From contig NZ_CP107913.1 of assembly GCF_036014115.1 (NCBI RefSeq), positions 3,165,001 to 3,229,000 of the forward strand: 64,000 nt of DNA. The letters run 5' to 3'. How positions within the stretch are numbered: position 1 is the first letter of the stretch; each line of letters opens with the position of its first letter. The notes under the pieces were generated by a model, which did not search any database, was not told the origin of the DNA, and saw only the letters and a list, made by a program, of their open reading frames with translations. Made by a program: the position numbers and the translations under genes. Below, in pieces: positions 27,724-36,833 of the stretch. The DNA comes from Streptomyces sp. NBC_00448 (GTDB taxonomy: Bacteria; Actinomycetota; Actinomycetes; Streptomycetales; Streptomycetaceae).

Positions 27724-29229
27724 ATGCCAACCGACTCCACCACGACACCCGCGACGCCCGCGGCACCCTCGGCACCGACCGCCAGGACCGGCGCGACTCC
27801 GGCGACCGGCGCGGGCGCCACGACCACGGCCACCACGGCCACGACCACGGCCACCCCCACAGCACCCGGCCAACAGCTCGGCGCACGCGCCAAGTTGATC
27901 CTCTTCGTGCTGTGCGCGGCCCAGTTCATGGTCGCGCTCGACTTCTCCATCCTCAACGTGGCCCTGCCCGTCCTCGGCGCCGACCTGGGCATGAGCCGGG
28001 CCAACCTCCAGTGGGCGGTGACCGCGTTCGCGCTGCCGTCGGGCGGCTTCCTGCTGCTCTTCGGCCGGATCGCGGACCTCTACGGGCGGCGCCGGCTCTT
28101 CCTGACCGGGCTCGCGCTGTTCGCGGTCGCGTCGCTGCTGGCCACGCTGGCGTGGAACCCGGCGGCGTTCCTTGGCGCACGCGCGCTCCAGGGGCTCGGC
28201 GCGGCGATGGTCGTGCCGACCGGGATGTCCCTGCTGACCACCACCTTCCCCGAAGGACCGCAGCGGGAAAGGGCGTTGGGGATCAGCGGCACCCTGCTGT
28301 CGCTGGGCTTCACCATCGGCGTGGTGCTGGGCGGCACCCTCACCGACGCGTTCGGCTGGCGCTCCACCATGGGGCTGCTCGCGGGCGTCGCCGTGCTGGT
28401 GCTGGCCGCCGCGCCGGGCCTGCTCACCGAGTCCCGGCACCCGGGCCGGCCGCGGATCGACGTGCCGGGCGCGGTGACCGTCACCGGCGGCCTGCTCGCG
28501 CTGATCTACGCGCTGTCCACCGCGGCGCAACACGGCTTCGGCGGCGCCGACGTGATCGTCACGCTGGTGCTCGGGCCGCTGCTGCTGGGCGCGTTCGCGC
28601 TGGTCGAGTCGCGGGCCGCGGAGCCGATGGTCTCGCTGGCGATGCTGCGCCGCCGCAGCGTCGCCTTCGGCAACCTGGCCGGGCTGGCCACGTTCTCGAT
28701 GATGAGCTCGGTGGTCTTCCTGCTCACCCTCTACCTCCAGGAGGTCCGCGGGCTGTCGGCGTTCCGCACCGGCCTGGTCTTCGGCGTCCAGGGCGTGTTC
28801 GCGGCCGTCACGGGGATGACCGCGGCCCGCGTCATCGGCCGGATCGGCGCCCGCGCCACCGTGCTGACCGGGCTGGCCGTGCAGGCGCTGCTCACGCTCC
28901 CGCTCCTGCTGCTCGGCCCCGGCTCCGCAGGCACCTGGCTGGCGTTGGCCGCGGTCTCCCTCGCCTGCGTCGGCCACCTGCTGGTCGTCGTCTCCTACGG
29001 CATCACCGCGACCTCGGGCCTGCCCGACCACGAACAGGGCCTGGCCACCGGCCTGGTGACCAGTTCCCAGCAGGTCGGCATGACCATCGGCATCCCGCTG
29101 CTCTCCGCCCTCGCCGCCGCCCGCCCGCACTTCCTCGCCGGCCTCCACCTGGCGCTCGGCGTCGACGCGGCCGTCCTCGCCGCAGCCGCCCTCCTGGTCG
29201 CCGCCGGGCTGCCCCGTACGAGGAAATAA
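27724..29229 (+). CDS. MFS transporter, DHA2 family
   Basis: 501 aa. A low-complexity Thr/Ala/Pro cytoplasmic tail (residues 1-50) precedes about 14 membrane helices. Helix 1 is LILFVLCAAQFMVALDFSIL, the loop 2-3 motif is GRIADLYGRRRLFLTG, and the motif C region is SLGFTIGVVLGGTL. It is probably an exporter controlled by the divergent MmyB-like repressor. The ATG is very close to the regulator's start (95 bp), so promoter sharing is likely. Confidence 0.92.
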   Translation: MPTDSTTTPATPAAPSAPTARTGATPATGAGATTTATTATTTATPTAPGQQLGARAKLILFVLCAAQFMVALDFSILNVALPVLGADLGMSRANLQWAVTAFALPSGGFLLLFGRIADLYGRRRLFLTGLALFAVASLLATLAWNPAAFLGARALQGLGAAMVVPTGMSLLTTTFPEGPQRERALGISGTLLSLGFTIGVVLGGTLTDAFGWRSTMGLLAGVAVLVLAAAPGLLTESRHPGRPRIDVPGAVTVTGGLLALIYALSTAAQHGFGGADVIVTLVLGPLLLGAFALVESRAAEPMVSLAMLRRRSVAFGNLAGLATFSMMSSVVFLLTLYLQEVRGLSAFRTGLVFGVQGVFAAVTGMTAARVIGRIGARATVLTGLAVQALLTLPLLLLGPGSAGTWLALAAVSLACVGHLLVVVSYGITATSGLPDHEQGLATGLVTSSQQVGMTIGIPLLSALAAARPHFLAGLHLALGVDAAVLAAAALLVAAGLPRTRK

Positions 29230-29288
29230 CACGCCTGGGGGGAATGGGAGTTCAACATGCCTGGTCAGGGCGCAGGGCGGCGCTCGGG

Positions 29289-31034
29289 TCAGGGCGCGGG
29301 GACGGACGGGAGCACCAGGCGGGAAGCGCCCGGCACGACCGTCTGTACGGCGGAACCCGGCTCGGGTTGCCAGCGCGGGTAACTGGTCGCGGCGACGTGC
29401 ACGCGCAGGGCGTGGCCCGGCCGGAAGACGTGGTGCGCGGACCACAGGTCGACGTCCACGGCGGTCTCGATCGGACCGGGCGGAACGGCTGGACCGGCTG
29501 GACCGGCTGGACCGGGCCGGCCGACGGGGTGGGCGGCGCGGGTGATCCCGTCCGCGAGGTTGACCGAAGTGCCGTCGGGCGCGACATCGCACAGCCGCAC
29601 CACCCAGGTGGCGATCGGCGCGGTGCACGTCACCGTGAGCACCGCGCTGATCCGCCCGGCGATCTCCAGCGGGCGGGTCAACGGCGCGCTCGTGTGGACG
29701 AGTACGTCGGGGCGCGCCTCGATCGGCCGCAGGTCGGCGGGCCCGGCCGGGTGCTGCTCGGTCAGTAGCAGCGCGCCGCCGAGGGCGGGTACGGGGTCGG
29801 CCGGATCGTGCCGGAACGACCGGCCGGGCCCGGCCGTACCTGTCACCGAAGGAGGCCGCGTGGACAGTTCGCCGTTCGCGTGCAGGTACCAGGCGGTCGG
29901 GTCGCTCGGCGGCGGCCACGCGGCGAACCGGCGCCAACGGCCGGCCCCGGTGACGAAGACGAGAGCGGTGGCGTCCGCGTGGGTCCCGCGCGCCCGGCCG
30001 GCGCCGGGTTCCGGCACGTTCCGCGGCTCGGCCGCGTCGCGCGACGTCCGGGCCACGACTCCCGCGTGCACCACCACCGCCTCCAGCCAGTCGAGTTGGC
30101 GCTCCAGCAAGGAGCCGCCTCCGTCGATGTGCGCGCTGTCCGCGTGCGGCCCGAAGTCGAAGACGCCCCCGGGGGCGGCCGGTTCGGCCCGGCCGGACTG
30201 GTTCTCGTGAGTCCACGGGCCGATGATCAGGGCGGTGCGGTGGCCCGCGGCACGGGCGGCGACGTGGTTGTCGAGACTGCCCTGGAGGAACGCGTCGTGC
30301 CAGCCGGCGACGGTGAGCGTGGCGACGGGCGGCAGCGCCGTGTGGTCGGCGGGAACGGCGCGGGGCGGCGGGGCGCCGACCCGGCCGGGGACGGGCAGGC
30401 CCAGCGTGGCCGGCGCCGCGAGGTCCCAGCGGCCGGCACGCAACTCCCCCTCGGCGCGGGTGAGTTCCGCGAGCGCGGCGCGCCGCCGGACCGCGTCGGC
30501 CGCGTGCCTGCGGCGCAGCACCTCGTGGCCGAGGCCGAGCGTCCACTGGACGGGCAGGCCGAGTTCGCGGGCGCCCCCGCGCGCGAGCAACCCGTCAGCG
30601 GGGTCGGACCAGGTGAACTCCGGTACGGCGGCGACCAGTTCGGGAGGCGCCGCTTCGATCGCGGCCCACTGGGCGTGCCCGAGATAGCTGGGCCCGTACA
30701 TCGCCACCCGGCCGTCGCTGCCGGGGAGCCCGGCGGCCCACCGGACGGTGTCGTGGCCGTCGTCGTACTCGTGGGCCAGCGGCTCCCACGCGCCGTCGGA
30801 GCCGAACCGGCCGCGGGTGTCCTGGAGGACGACGAGCCAGCAGCGGCGGGCCGCGGTGGCGGGGGCCAGGCGGGCGAGTATCCCCGGGTCGCGCCGCCCG
30901 TAGGGGCAGCGGGCGAGCAGGACCGGCCAGGGCCCGTGCCCGTACGGCGGGCGGTACACGTCGGCGCGCAGCACCGTGCCGTCGCGCATCGGGGCGTACG
31001 CGGTGCCGTACGTCACGGGGCTGGTGGACGTCAC
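29289..31034 (-). CDS. CocE/NonD-family hydrolase (X-Pro dipeptidyl-peptidase S15 type)
   Basis: 581 aa alpha/beta hydrolase. Nucleophile Ser116 in GPSYLGHAQ, catalytic Asp in AGWHDAFLQG (about 245) and His in GPWTHENQSG (about 278). The C-terminal jelly-roll domain (about 370-581) is typical of cocaine esterase-like enzymes. A Pro-Gly-Ala run in that domain comes from a 9-bp tandem repeat (29482-29517). No signal peptide, so cytoplasmic or released. It may cleave acyl esters or X-Pro peptides. It lies 104 bp downstream of the GH95-like gene, same strand. Confidence 0.92.
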   Translation of the reverse strand: MTSTSPVTYGTAYAPMRDGTVLRADVYRPPYGHGPWPVLLARCPYGRRDPGILARLAPATAARRCWLVVLQDTRGRFGSDGAWEPLAHEYDDGHDTVRWAAGLPGSDGRVAMYGPSYLGHAQWAAIEAAPPELVAAVPEFTWSDPADGLLARGGARELGLPVQWTLGLGHEVLRRRHAADAVRRRAALAELTRAEGELRAGRWDLAAPATLGLPVPGRVGAPPPRAVPADHTALPPVATLTVAGWHDAFLQGSLDNHVAARAAGHRTALIIGPWTHENQSGRAEPAAPGGVFDFGPHADSAHIDGGGSLLERQLDWLEAVVVHAGVVARTSRDAAEPRNVPEPGAGRARGTHADATALVFVTGAGRWRRFAAWPPPSDPTAWYLHANGELSTRPPSVTGTAGPGRSFRHDPADPVPALGGALLLTEQHPAGPADLRPIEARPDVLVHTSAPLTRPLEIAGRISAVLTVTCTAPIATWVVRLCDVAPDGTSVNLADGITRAAHPVGRPGPAGPAGPAVPPGPIETAVDVDLWSAHHVFRPGHALRVHVAATSYPRWQPEPGSAVQTVVPGASRLVLPSVPAP

Positions 31035-31138
31035 GGGGGCTCCTCGTCACGTGCGGGCCCCCGCCGTGGACAAGACGGCGGGGGCCGGTCGGCGGGGGCA
31101 GAACGCCAACGTGCGCTCTGTGAAAGCCGGTTGACGGG

Positions 31139-33990
31139 TCAGGTGATGGACAGGTCGTCGATGTAGCCGCGGTAGCCGCCCGAGCCGCCGGGGTGGTCGT
31201 AGCCGACGAGGACGCGCGCGATCCGCTTGCCGGAGTTCTTCGCCGCGAGGTCGACGGTCACGTGGTTCCACGCGTCAGGCGTCAAGCGGCCGCACTGGTG
31301 GGCGGGATGGATCTGGTCGCCGTTCTGGTCCACGGCGCCGGAGTCGCGCAGCGTGCTGCCGTCGGTGAAGACCAGGTCGACGGCGACGCACTCGCTCTCG
31401 GTCGAACCGGCGGGCACCCAGGGGGTGGTGGCGTGCGACTCGGGGTAGATCCAGTAGCCGAGGGTCTTCGCGGTGCCGATGTCCAGAGGTGCGGCACTGA
31501 GGTCGTAGACCTTGAGGTAGGCGTGCGGGCTGCTGCCGGCGGCACTGCCGGAGTACATCAGCGCGGCCGTTCCGGTACGGGAGGTCTCCCCGCTGCGGAC
31601 GCCCGTCTGCGGGCCGGTGGAGTCGGAGTTGATGCCGGTGACGCCCACGACGTCGCCGCCCGCGGTGTCGACGGAGTCGGTCCAGGTGGGCTGCGGCTGG
31701 CCGGACTCGAAGCCGGTGGAGAGGCTGGTGCTGGTGGTGCCGCTGCCCGCCTTGACCGGCTGGGCGAGTTCGGCCTGCACGGTGGCGTAGGAGGTGCCGG
31801 GCCTGGCCAGGGTGATCGTCTCGCCCGCCGACGTGCTCAGCGTGATCTTCGTGCCGGACACGGTGCCCGCGTGGGAACCGCCCCGGTACACCTGCACCGG
31901 ACTGCCGGGCCAGGGGTTGGTGACGACGAGGTCGCCGCCCTTCTGGCTGACCGCGCGGACGTACTGCACCGCGTTGTCCGCCATGCTGCTGGAGATCAGG
32001 AAGCCGCCGTCGGCCATCAGGTCGCCGAACTTCGCGTTGGAGTTCGCCGGCCAGTCCGCGAAGACCTTCACGTCGCCCTGGAAGGACTGGAGCAGCATCT
32101 CGTCCAGGCCGGAGGTGGTGACGTTGATGTTCTCGATGCCGCCGCCGCCGTGGTGCACGGCGAGGTTGGGGTAGGAGTTGTCCACGGCCTCGGTGTGCAG
32201 GTTGGCCAGGATCGTGGCGGGGTCGTAGCCGACCCGGGCGGCGGCGGCGTAGAAGGTGGCGGGCGCGTTGCCGCCGTGCCAGGCCGCGGTGAGCTGGTCG
32301 ACGGTGTTGCGCGCGGTCTGCACGAGCCCGGCCGGGCTGTCCAGGCCGACCTGGCCGCCCGGGTAGACGGCCTGGATGTCGATGTCGTTGCCGTCGTTGA
32401 CCCAGCCCGCGCCGGTGGAGGTCTCCCGGAAGACGGTCTGGCCGTTCTGCGTCATCGTCGGCAGCGGCGCCAGGTGCGCGTCGATGTCCTGCCAGGTGGC
32501 GCGGGTCCCGGCGTCCTGGCCGAGCGCGGCGCTCATGTCGGTCAGGCCCTCCATCAGCAGGTGGACCAGGCCGAGCGACAGGATGCTGTTGGTCTGCGGG
32601 TAGGCGTTGCCCTCCTGCGGCGCGTCGTTGGTGATCGTGTACGTGCCGGAGGAGTCCTTGGTGAGGTAGTTCTGCCAGAACAGGCCGACCTGCTTCAGGA
32701 ACGGGTAGACCTTCGCCGCGTACGTCGCGTCGCGGGTCTGCTCGTAGCGCATCACCATGTCACTGGCGACGTTGACCGCGTCGGACTTCTGGTTGTACAG
32801 GTTGGTGTCGGCGCTGGTGCCGTTCGGGGAGATGCCGACCGGGTAGAGCACGCCCTGGAAGCCGTTCTGCTGGGCGAGTTGCTGCCCGCGGCTCATCCAG
32901 TCCAGCACCGGCTGGTCGTAGGCGTCCATCTGCGCGATGTGATTGGTCGTCAGGGCGGCGTAGAACGGGGCCTGGTAGTTGTAGTTGGTGTGGTAGTCGC
33001 CGTTCCAGTTCATGTCGCCGGTGATCCAGTTGCCCCACAGGCCGGGCGCGTACTTCCCGCTCCGCGACACGCTGCCGAGCAGGTAGAGGGAGCCGTACCA
33101 GCTCTTCTCCACGTCCTTGTCGCCGATCTGCACGAAGGACTGCGACCAGTAGGAGTTCCACCAGCCGCGGTGCGAGGCGTTGTGGTCGTCGACGTTGCCC
33201 TGGGTGAGGTTGTCGACCAACGCGTCCGCCGCGGACTGGTAGTCGGCGGAGTCGTTGCTGCTCTCGATCGCCGCGACCAGCGTCGAGGTGGTGTTCGGCT
33301 GCATCGTCAGGGTCAGCTTGCTGCCGGATATCGACTGGCTCTGCCCGATGGTGCGCATCGCCATCCGGGCGCGCGGGTCGCCGCTGCCGCCGGTGTCGGC
33401 GACCACGTCGGCGTCGAGGTCGTGGTCGCTGGTGGAGACGGTGGGCGTGCCGCCCGTACGTTCTGCAGGGTGACGCCGATGCTCTGGGCGCTGCCGCCGG
33501 TGAGCGTGAACGACGTGACGAACAGGTTGGTGTCGGCGTCCACCCAGCTCCGCGTGGCCAGCGTCTGCCCGCCCAGGGTGTACGTGCCGCGCACCTCGGC
33601 GTGCTGGATGTCCTGCACCACGTGGTACGACGCCCCGGCCAGGCCGCCCGCCGACACCACGATCCGGCCGAGCGGCTTGATGGCGTGGCTCGTTGAGGAC
33701 CAGAAGTCGTTCTTGCCCACGTAGAACGTCTGGTTGTCGATGCCGCCGCCGACCGCGACCCCGACGTCGCCGTTGCCCATCAGCGGCGCGTCCACGGTGT
33801 CGCCGCCGGTGAGGTGGCTCGGTGGCGCGTTCCACACGCCCTGGTACTGCGCGACGGTGGCCACGCCCTGGTTCGCGGTGATCGAGTCGGCCACCGCCGG
33901 CCGGGACAGCACCGTGGTCACCATGGCGCCCATCACGACCGCGGCGGTGGTCACGCTTCCCGCTCGTCTCGCAAGCGATGTGAGCCTCAT
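31139..33990 (-). pseudogene. Secreted GH95-like glycosidase, frameshifted
   Basis: N-terminal frame: ATG 33990 (GGGAG upstream), signal peptide (AAVVMGAMVTTVLSRPAVA), then APLMGNGDVGVAVGGGIDNQ and VGKNDFWSSTS, typical of the GH95 N-terminal domain, up to GVTLQNV. The other frame continues from about 33456 with TGGTPTVSTSDHD, the helical barrel (WYGSLYLLGSVSRSGKYAPG, NYNYQAPFYAALTTNHIAQM) and a C-terminal carbohydrate-binding-like jelly roll (STGFESGQPQPTW onward). One missing base at 33456-33460 (AACGTACGGG) joins them into about 950 residues. GH95 enzymes are fucosidases or galactosidases. Expression is probably under the LacI-type site at 34192. Confidence 0.75.
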
Positions 33991-34191
33991 CAGGCTGCTC
34001 CCTCTCTGCTTCTTCACGCCGGTCTCCCCGCGGGCCCGCCCGCCGCCGGCGCCCTCCGCTCAGGCACGCGCGGGAAGGGCGAACAGCGGTGTGCGGACGG
34101 GGAGGTGGGGGGCTCGGAGCGGGGGCACCGGCGGTCGGCGAAGCGGACCGGCACACCCGAAGACGTTCCCGGGAGGCGGCTCGCGGACCCG

Positions 34192-34205
34192 AGATAACGT
34201 TATCT
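34192..34205. promoter_or_regulatory. LacI-type operator of the GH95-like gene
   Basis: Perfect palindrome AGATAACGTTATCT with the central CG usual for LacI-family sites. It lies at about +11 to +24 of the predicted minus-strand transcript. The same core with one mismatched pair is in the promoter of the LacI-controlled sugar operon (42916-42939). Confidence 0.75.
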
Positions 34206-34222
34206 TTGAATGACTGGGTTCA

Positions 34223-34252
34223 TTTATAGGTGCGGGGCGGGCGGGTTGTAAA
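34223..34252 (-). promoter_or_regulatory. Promoter of the GH95-like gene
   Basis: On the minus strand -35 TTTACA (34252-34247), 18-bp spacer, -10 TATAAA (34228-34223). This is unusually close to consensus for this GC-rich genome, fitting a strong promoter under tight repression by the operator just downstream. Confidence 0.7.
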
Positions 34253-34400
34253 GGGGACGGCAGCGGAACCGTGGGGTCGGGGTGCCGCCGGGGGCGCGCG
34301 TGGCGGCGCCCGTGGAGACCTGGACCGGTATCGCCGACCCTCCTCGTAGTCTGCGTACCTCGGGCGTCCCCCGCGGCATGCGCCGTTATCGTTGCCACCC

Positions 34401-34964
34401 ATGGGTGCAGCGATCACCACCGTCGTGCTGGCGTTTGTCGGGTATCTCGTCACCTACCTGAACGGTCTGCGGCTGTCTCAACGACAAGAGCGGCTGGCGC
34501 GGGTGAACCGGCAGCTGAGCGAGTTCTACGGACCGCTCCTCGCGCTGACCGAGATCAACAGCCGTGTGTACAAAGCCTTTTCGGAGCGGCATCCGCGCCC
34601 TGACGGCCGATCTCCCCTGCAGCACGGAGCGGGCGAGATGCCGTTGACCGAGGAGGAACTGGCGGAATGGCGCCTATGGATCGCGACGGTGTTCCTGCCC
34701 AACCATCGGGCCATGCGCGACGTTCTCGTCACCAAGGCAGACCTGCTGCTGGAACCGCACATGCCGCGCATCCTGCTGGAGGTGTACGCGCACGCCTCCT
34801 GGCACGAGATCGCCGTGGCCAGATGGGAGCAGGGCGACCTTGCCCTCGAACAGCCCCCGCAGCCCTTCCCCGTGACGGAGATGCGCCACTACGTCCGGGA
34901 CGGCTTCGACCGGCTCAAACAGGAGCAAGCCGCCCTGCTGGGGCGCCGCCGGTACCGCACCTGA
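34401..34964 (+). CDS. Membrane-anchored protein of unknown function
   Basis: 187 aa. The N-terminal helix (ITTVVLAFVGYLVTYLNGLR) anchors the protein; the rest is helical and charged (QRQERLARVNRQLSEFYGPL, LTEEELAEWRLWIATVFLPN). The ATG at 34401 lacks a ribosome site and follows TATCGT by eight bases, so it may be leaderless. No domain recognised; the overall design resembles the protein at 20617-21138. Confidence 0.65.
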   Translation: MGAAITTVVLAFVGYLVTYLNGLRLSQRQERLARVNRQLSEFYGPLLALTEINSRVYKAFSERHPRPDGRSPLQHGAGEMPLTEEELAEWRLWIATVFLPNHRAMRDVLVTKADLLLEPHMPRILLEVYAHASWHEIAVARWEQGDLALEQPPQPFPVTEMRHYVRDGFDRLKQEQAALLGRRRYRT

Positions 34965-35069
34965 CCAATTGAGATCACGTCCACGCTGCAGTCACAAGGT
35001 CCGCCTGACACGGCCGTGAGTGCGCACCATCGCCTCGCGGGGAACCGGATGCGCACCACCGGCCGTCGT

Positions 35070-35807
35070 TCAGGCCCGGGAGTAGCCGCCGTCGGCGAAG
35101 AGTTCGGCGCCGGTGACGAACGACGAGGCGTCCGAAGCCAGGAAGAGCGCGGCCTCGGCGATTTCCTCGGCGTCGGCCAGCCGCCCCAGCGGCACGACGG
35201 CCTCGGCGAACCGGTCGACGTCCGGCCCCGCGGCGCCCAGCAGGCCAGGGGTTCGCGTGGGTCCCGGGCTGAGCACGTTGACCCGGAATCGGCGCTCCCG
35301 CGACTGCCGGGACCAGTTGTGCACGAGGTTGCTCACCGCCGCCTTCGAGGCGCTGTAGACCTCGAGTTGCTCACTCGGCCGCACGCTGTTGCTCGAGCCG
35401 ACGACCAGGACGGAGGCGTTCTCCGCCAGCAGCGGAAGCGCCTTCTGAACGGTGAAGAGCGGGCCCTTGACGTTGACGGCGAGCGTCAGGTCGACGTTCG
35501 CCTCGGTGTGGGCGCCGAGCGCGGCGTCCGCGACGACTCCCGCGTTCGCCACCAGCACGTCGATGCGTCCGGCCTCCTCGCGGACTCGCGCGTAGAGCGT
35601 GTCCAGGTCGGCCAGGACCGAGACGTCGGATCGTACGCCGGTGGCCGAAGGACCAATCTCCTTGACTGCCGCTTCGAGGCGGTCGATGTCCCGGCCGGTC
35701 ACGAAGACCCGTGCGCCCTCCCGGACGAAGCGGTGGGCGATGGCCAGCCCGATCCCGCTGGTCCCTCCGGTGATCACAGCCACCTTGTCCTGCAGCACGC
35801 CTGGCAT
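35070..35807 (-). CDS. Short-chain dehydrogenase/reductase
   Basis: 245 aa classical SDR. Cofactor motif TGGTSGIG (13-20), NAGVV (about 90), catalytic Ser in VVGSSNS and Tyr/Lys in YSASK (about 148-152), and the FVTGAELFADGGYS end. The start ATG 35807 has GAAGGGG nine bases upstream. It is divergent from a TetR regulator 85 bp away, with a shared inverted repeat. It reduces or oxidises an unknown carbonyl/alcohol with NAD(P). Confidence 0.94.
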   Translation of the reverse strand: MPGVLQDKVAVITGGTSGIGLAIAHRFVREGARVFVTGRDIDRLEAAVKEIGPSATGVRSDVSVLADLDTLYARVREEAGRIDVLVANAGVVADAALGAHTEANVDLTLAVNVKGPLFTVQKALPLLAENASVLVVGSSNSVRPSEQLEVYSASKAAVSNLVHNWSRQSRERRFRVNVLSPGPTRTPGLLGAAGPDVDRFAEAVVPLGRLADAEEIAEAALFLASDASSFVTGAELFADGGYSRA

Positions 35808-35832
35808 GTCGAACCCCTTCAGTTGTGGAATG

Positions 35833-35865
35833 GATCGTCCACAACGTAGCCAGTAATGGACGATC
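35833..35865. promoter_or_regulatory. TetR operator between SDR and TetR genes
   Basis: GATCGTCCA (35833-35841) and TGGACGATC (35857-35865) are perfect 9-bp arms with a 15-base spacer, centred between the divergent starts (35807 and 35893). The regulator probably represses both genes from here. Confidence 0.6.
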
Positions 35866-35892
35866 GAGTCAAGAATGGTTAGGCTGAGGACC

Positions 35893-36534
35893 ATGCCGAG
35901 ACCACGCGCATTCGACGAACGCCAAGTCCTGGAGCAGGCCCGGGAACAGTTCTGGGCGACCGGATATGCCGGAACCCGGATGGACGACATCGCCCGGGCG
36001 ACCGGCCTGGGCAAGGGCAGCCTGTACGGCGCGTTCGGCGACAAGGGCAAGCTGTTCCACCGCGTGTTCGGCGACTGGTGCACCGCAGTCGTCGAGGTGG
36101 CCGAAGGGCGGCTGGCAGGTGGCCCGGACGCGGAGGCCTTGTCCCGGCTGTCGGGATACGTGCACCTCATGGCGGAGAACGCCGCCTCGGACACCGAGCG
36201 CCGCGGGTGCCTGTTGGCCAAGGGCGCGGCGGAACTGGCCCAGCACGATCCGACGGTCGCCGGACGGTCGGCCGAGACCGTGACAGCACTGCTGACCCTG
36301 CTGCGGACGGAGATCAGCGCCGCCCAGCGCCACGGCGACATCGACAGTGCTGCGGACCCGGAGCGGTTGGCGGCATTGCTACTGACGGTGGTCCGCGGTA
36401 TCGAGGCGGTAGGCAAGGCCGGCCTGGACCCGGAGACGCTGCGGAACGTTGCCGACACCGCACTGGCGGTCCTGCCCATGCCCGAGGGGCGGAAACGCCT
36501 CGCAGACGCGCGCAGCCCGGCCCGCGAGAACTAG
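35893..36534 (+). CDS. TetR-family regulator
   Basis: 213 aa. The DNA-binding region MPRPRAFDERQVLEQAREQF with RMDDIARATGLGKGSLYGAF gives a helix-turn-helix at about 27-46. The ligand domain carries RRGCLLAKGAAELA, seen in the AcrR/YxaF-like branch. The start ATG 35893 follows GAGGACC. It probably controls the divergent SDR gene. Confidence 0.92.
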   Translation: MPRPRAFDERQVLEQAREQFWATGYAGTRMDDIARATGLGKGSLYGAFGDKGKLFHRVFGDWCTAVVEVAEGRLAGGPDAEALSRLSGYVHLMAENAASDTERRGCLLAKGAAELAQHDPTVAGRSAETVTALLTLLRTEISAAQRHGDIDSAADPERLAALLLTVVRGIEAVGKAGLDPETLRNVADTALAVLPMPEGRKRLADARSPAREN

Positions 36535-36583
36535 CTTGGCGCCATCACGGCCACACGATCCGCCGGAGACGGCCTGGCTAGGA

Positions 36584-36721
36584 GGGCGACCTCGCTCCGA
36601 ACCGCGAGGGGTCCTACGGGGTGGACCGCGCCGGCTCAGCCCACCGGGCCTATCGTGCCGTGGTTCGGTGCTCGCGGTGCCGAGAAACGGCCCCGACCCA
36701 TACTCTGACAGTTCCGACAAG
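36584..36721 (+). repeat. Duplicated upstream region, copy 1
   Basis: 138 bp about 88 percent identical by eye to 38135-38276. Each copy precedes an XRE-TPR regulator gene, ending with CATACTCTGACAGTTCCGAC and a direct (C/T)GACA repeat. Confidence 0.8.
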
Positions 36722-36833
36722 CGGCGGATCTGCTCGGGATCGCCCGGCACGAGTTCACCGCCGTACTACCACGCACGTAGGCGGCCGTTCGCGGGGGTAC
36801 CGTTTTGGTGTCGACGCCGAACGGGAGACCGTT

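Larger units (their letters stand above)
33991..34400. other. Regulatory intergenic region
   Basis: 410 bp between the GH95-like gene and the divergent gene at 34401. It contains a strong minus-strand promoter and a LacI-type palindrome (listed separately), and gives the GH95-like message a leader of about 225 bases. Otherwise no gene or RNA recognised. Confidence 0.6.

Noticed and set aside
17491..29229. Biosynthetic gene cluster
   Set aside because: Reductases, an acetyltransferase and an MFS pump occur, but no PKS, NRPS, terpene, RiPP or other scaffold enzyme is present.
27025..30546. 1173-codon open frame on the minus strand
   Set aside because: It is antisense to the MFS gene and out of frame with the MmyB and CocE genes, consists of Arg/Gly/Pro-rich low-complexity sequence and has no recognisable domain; long chance frames are normal at this GC content.
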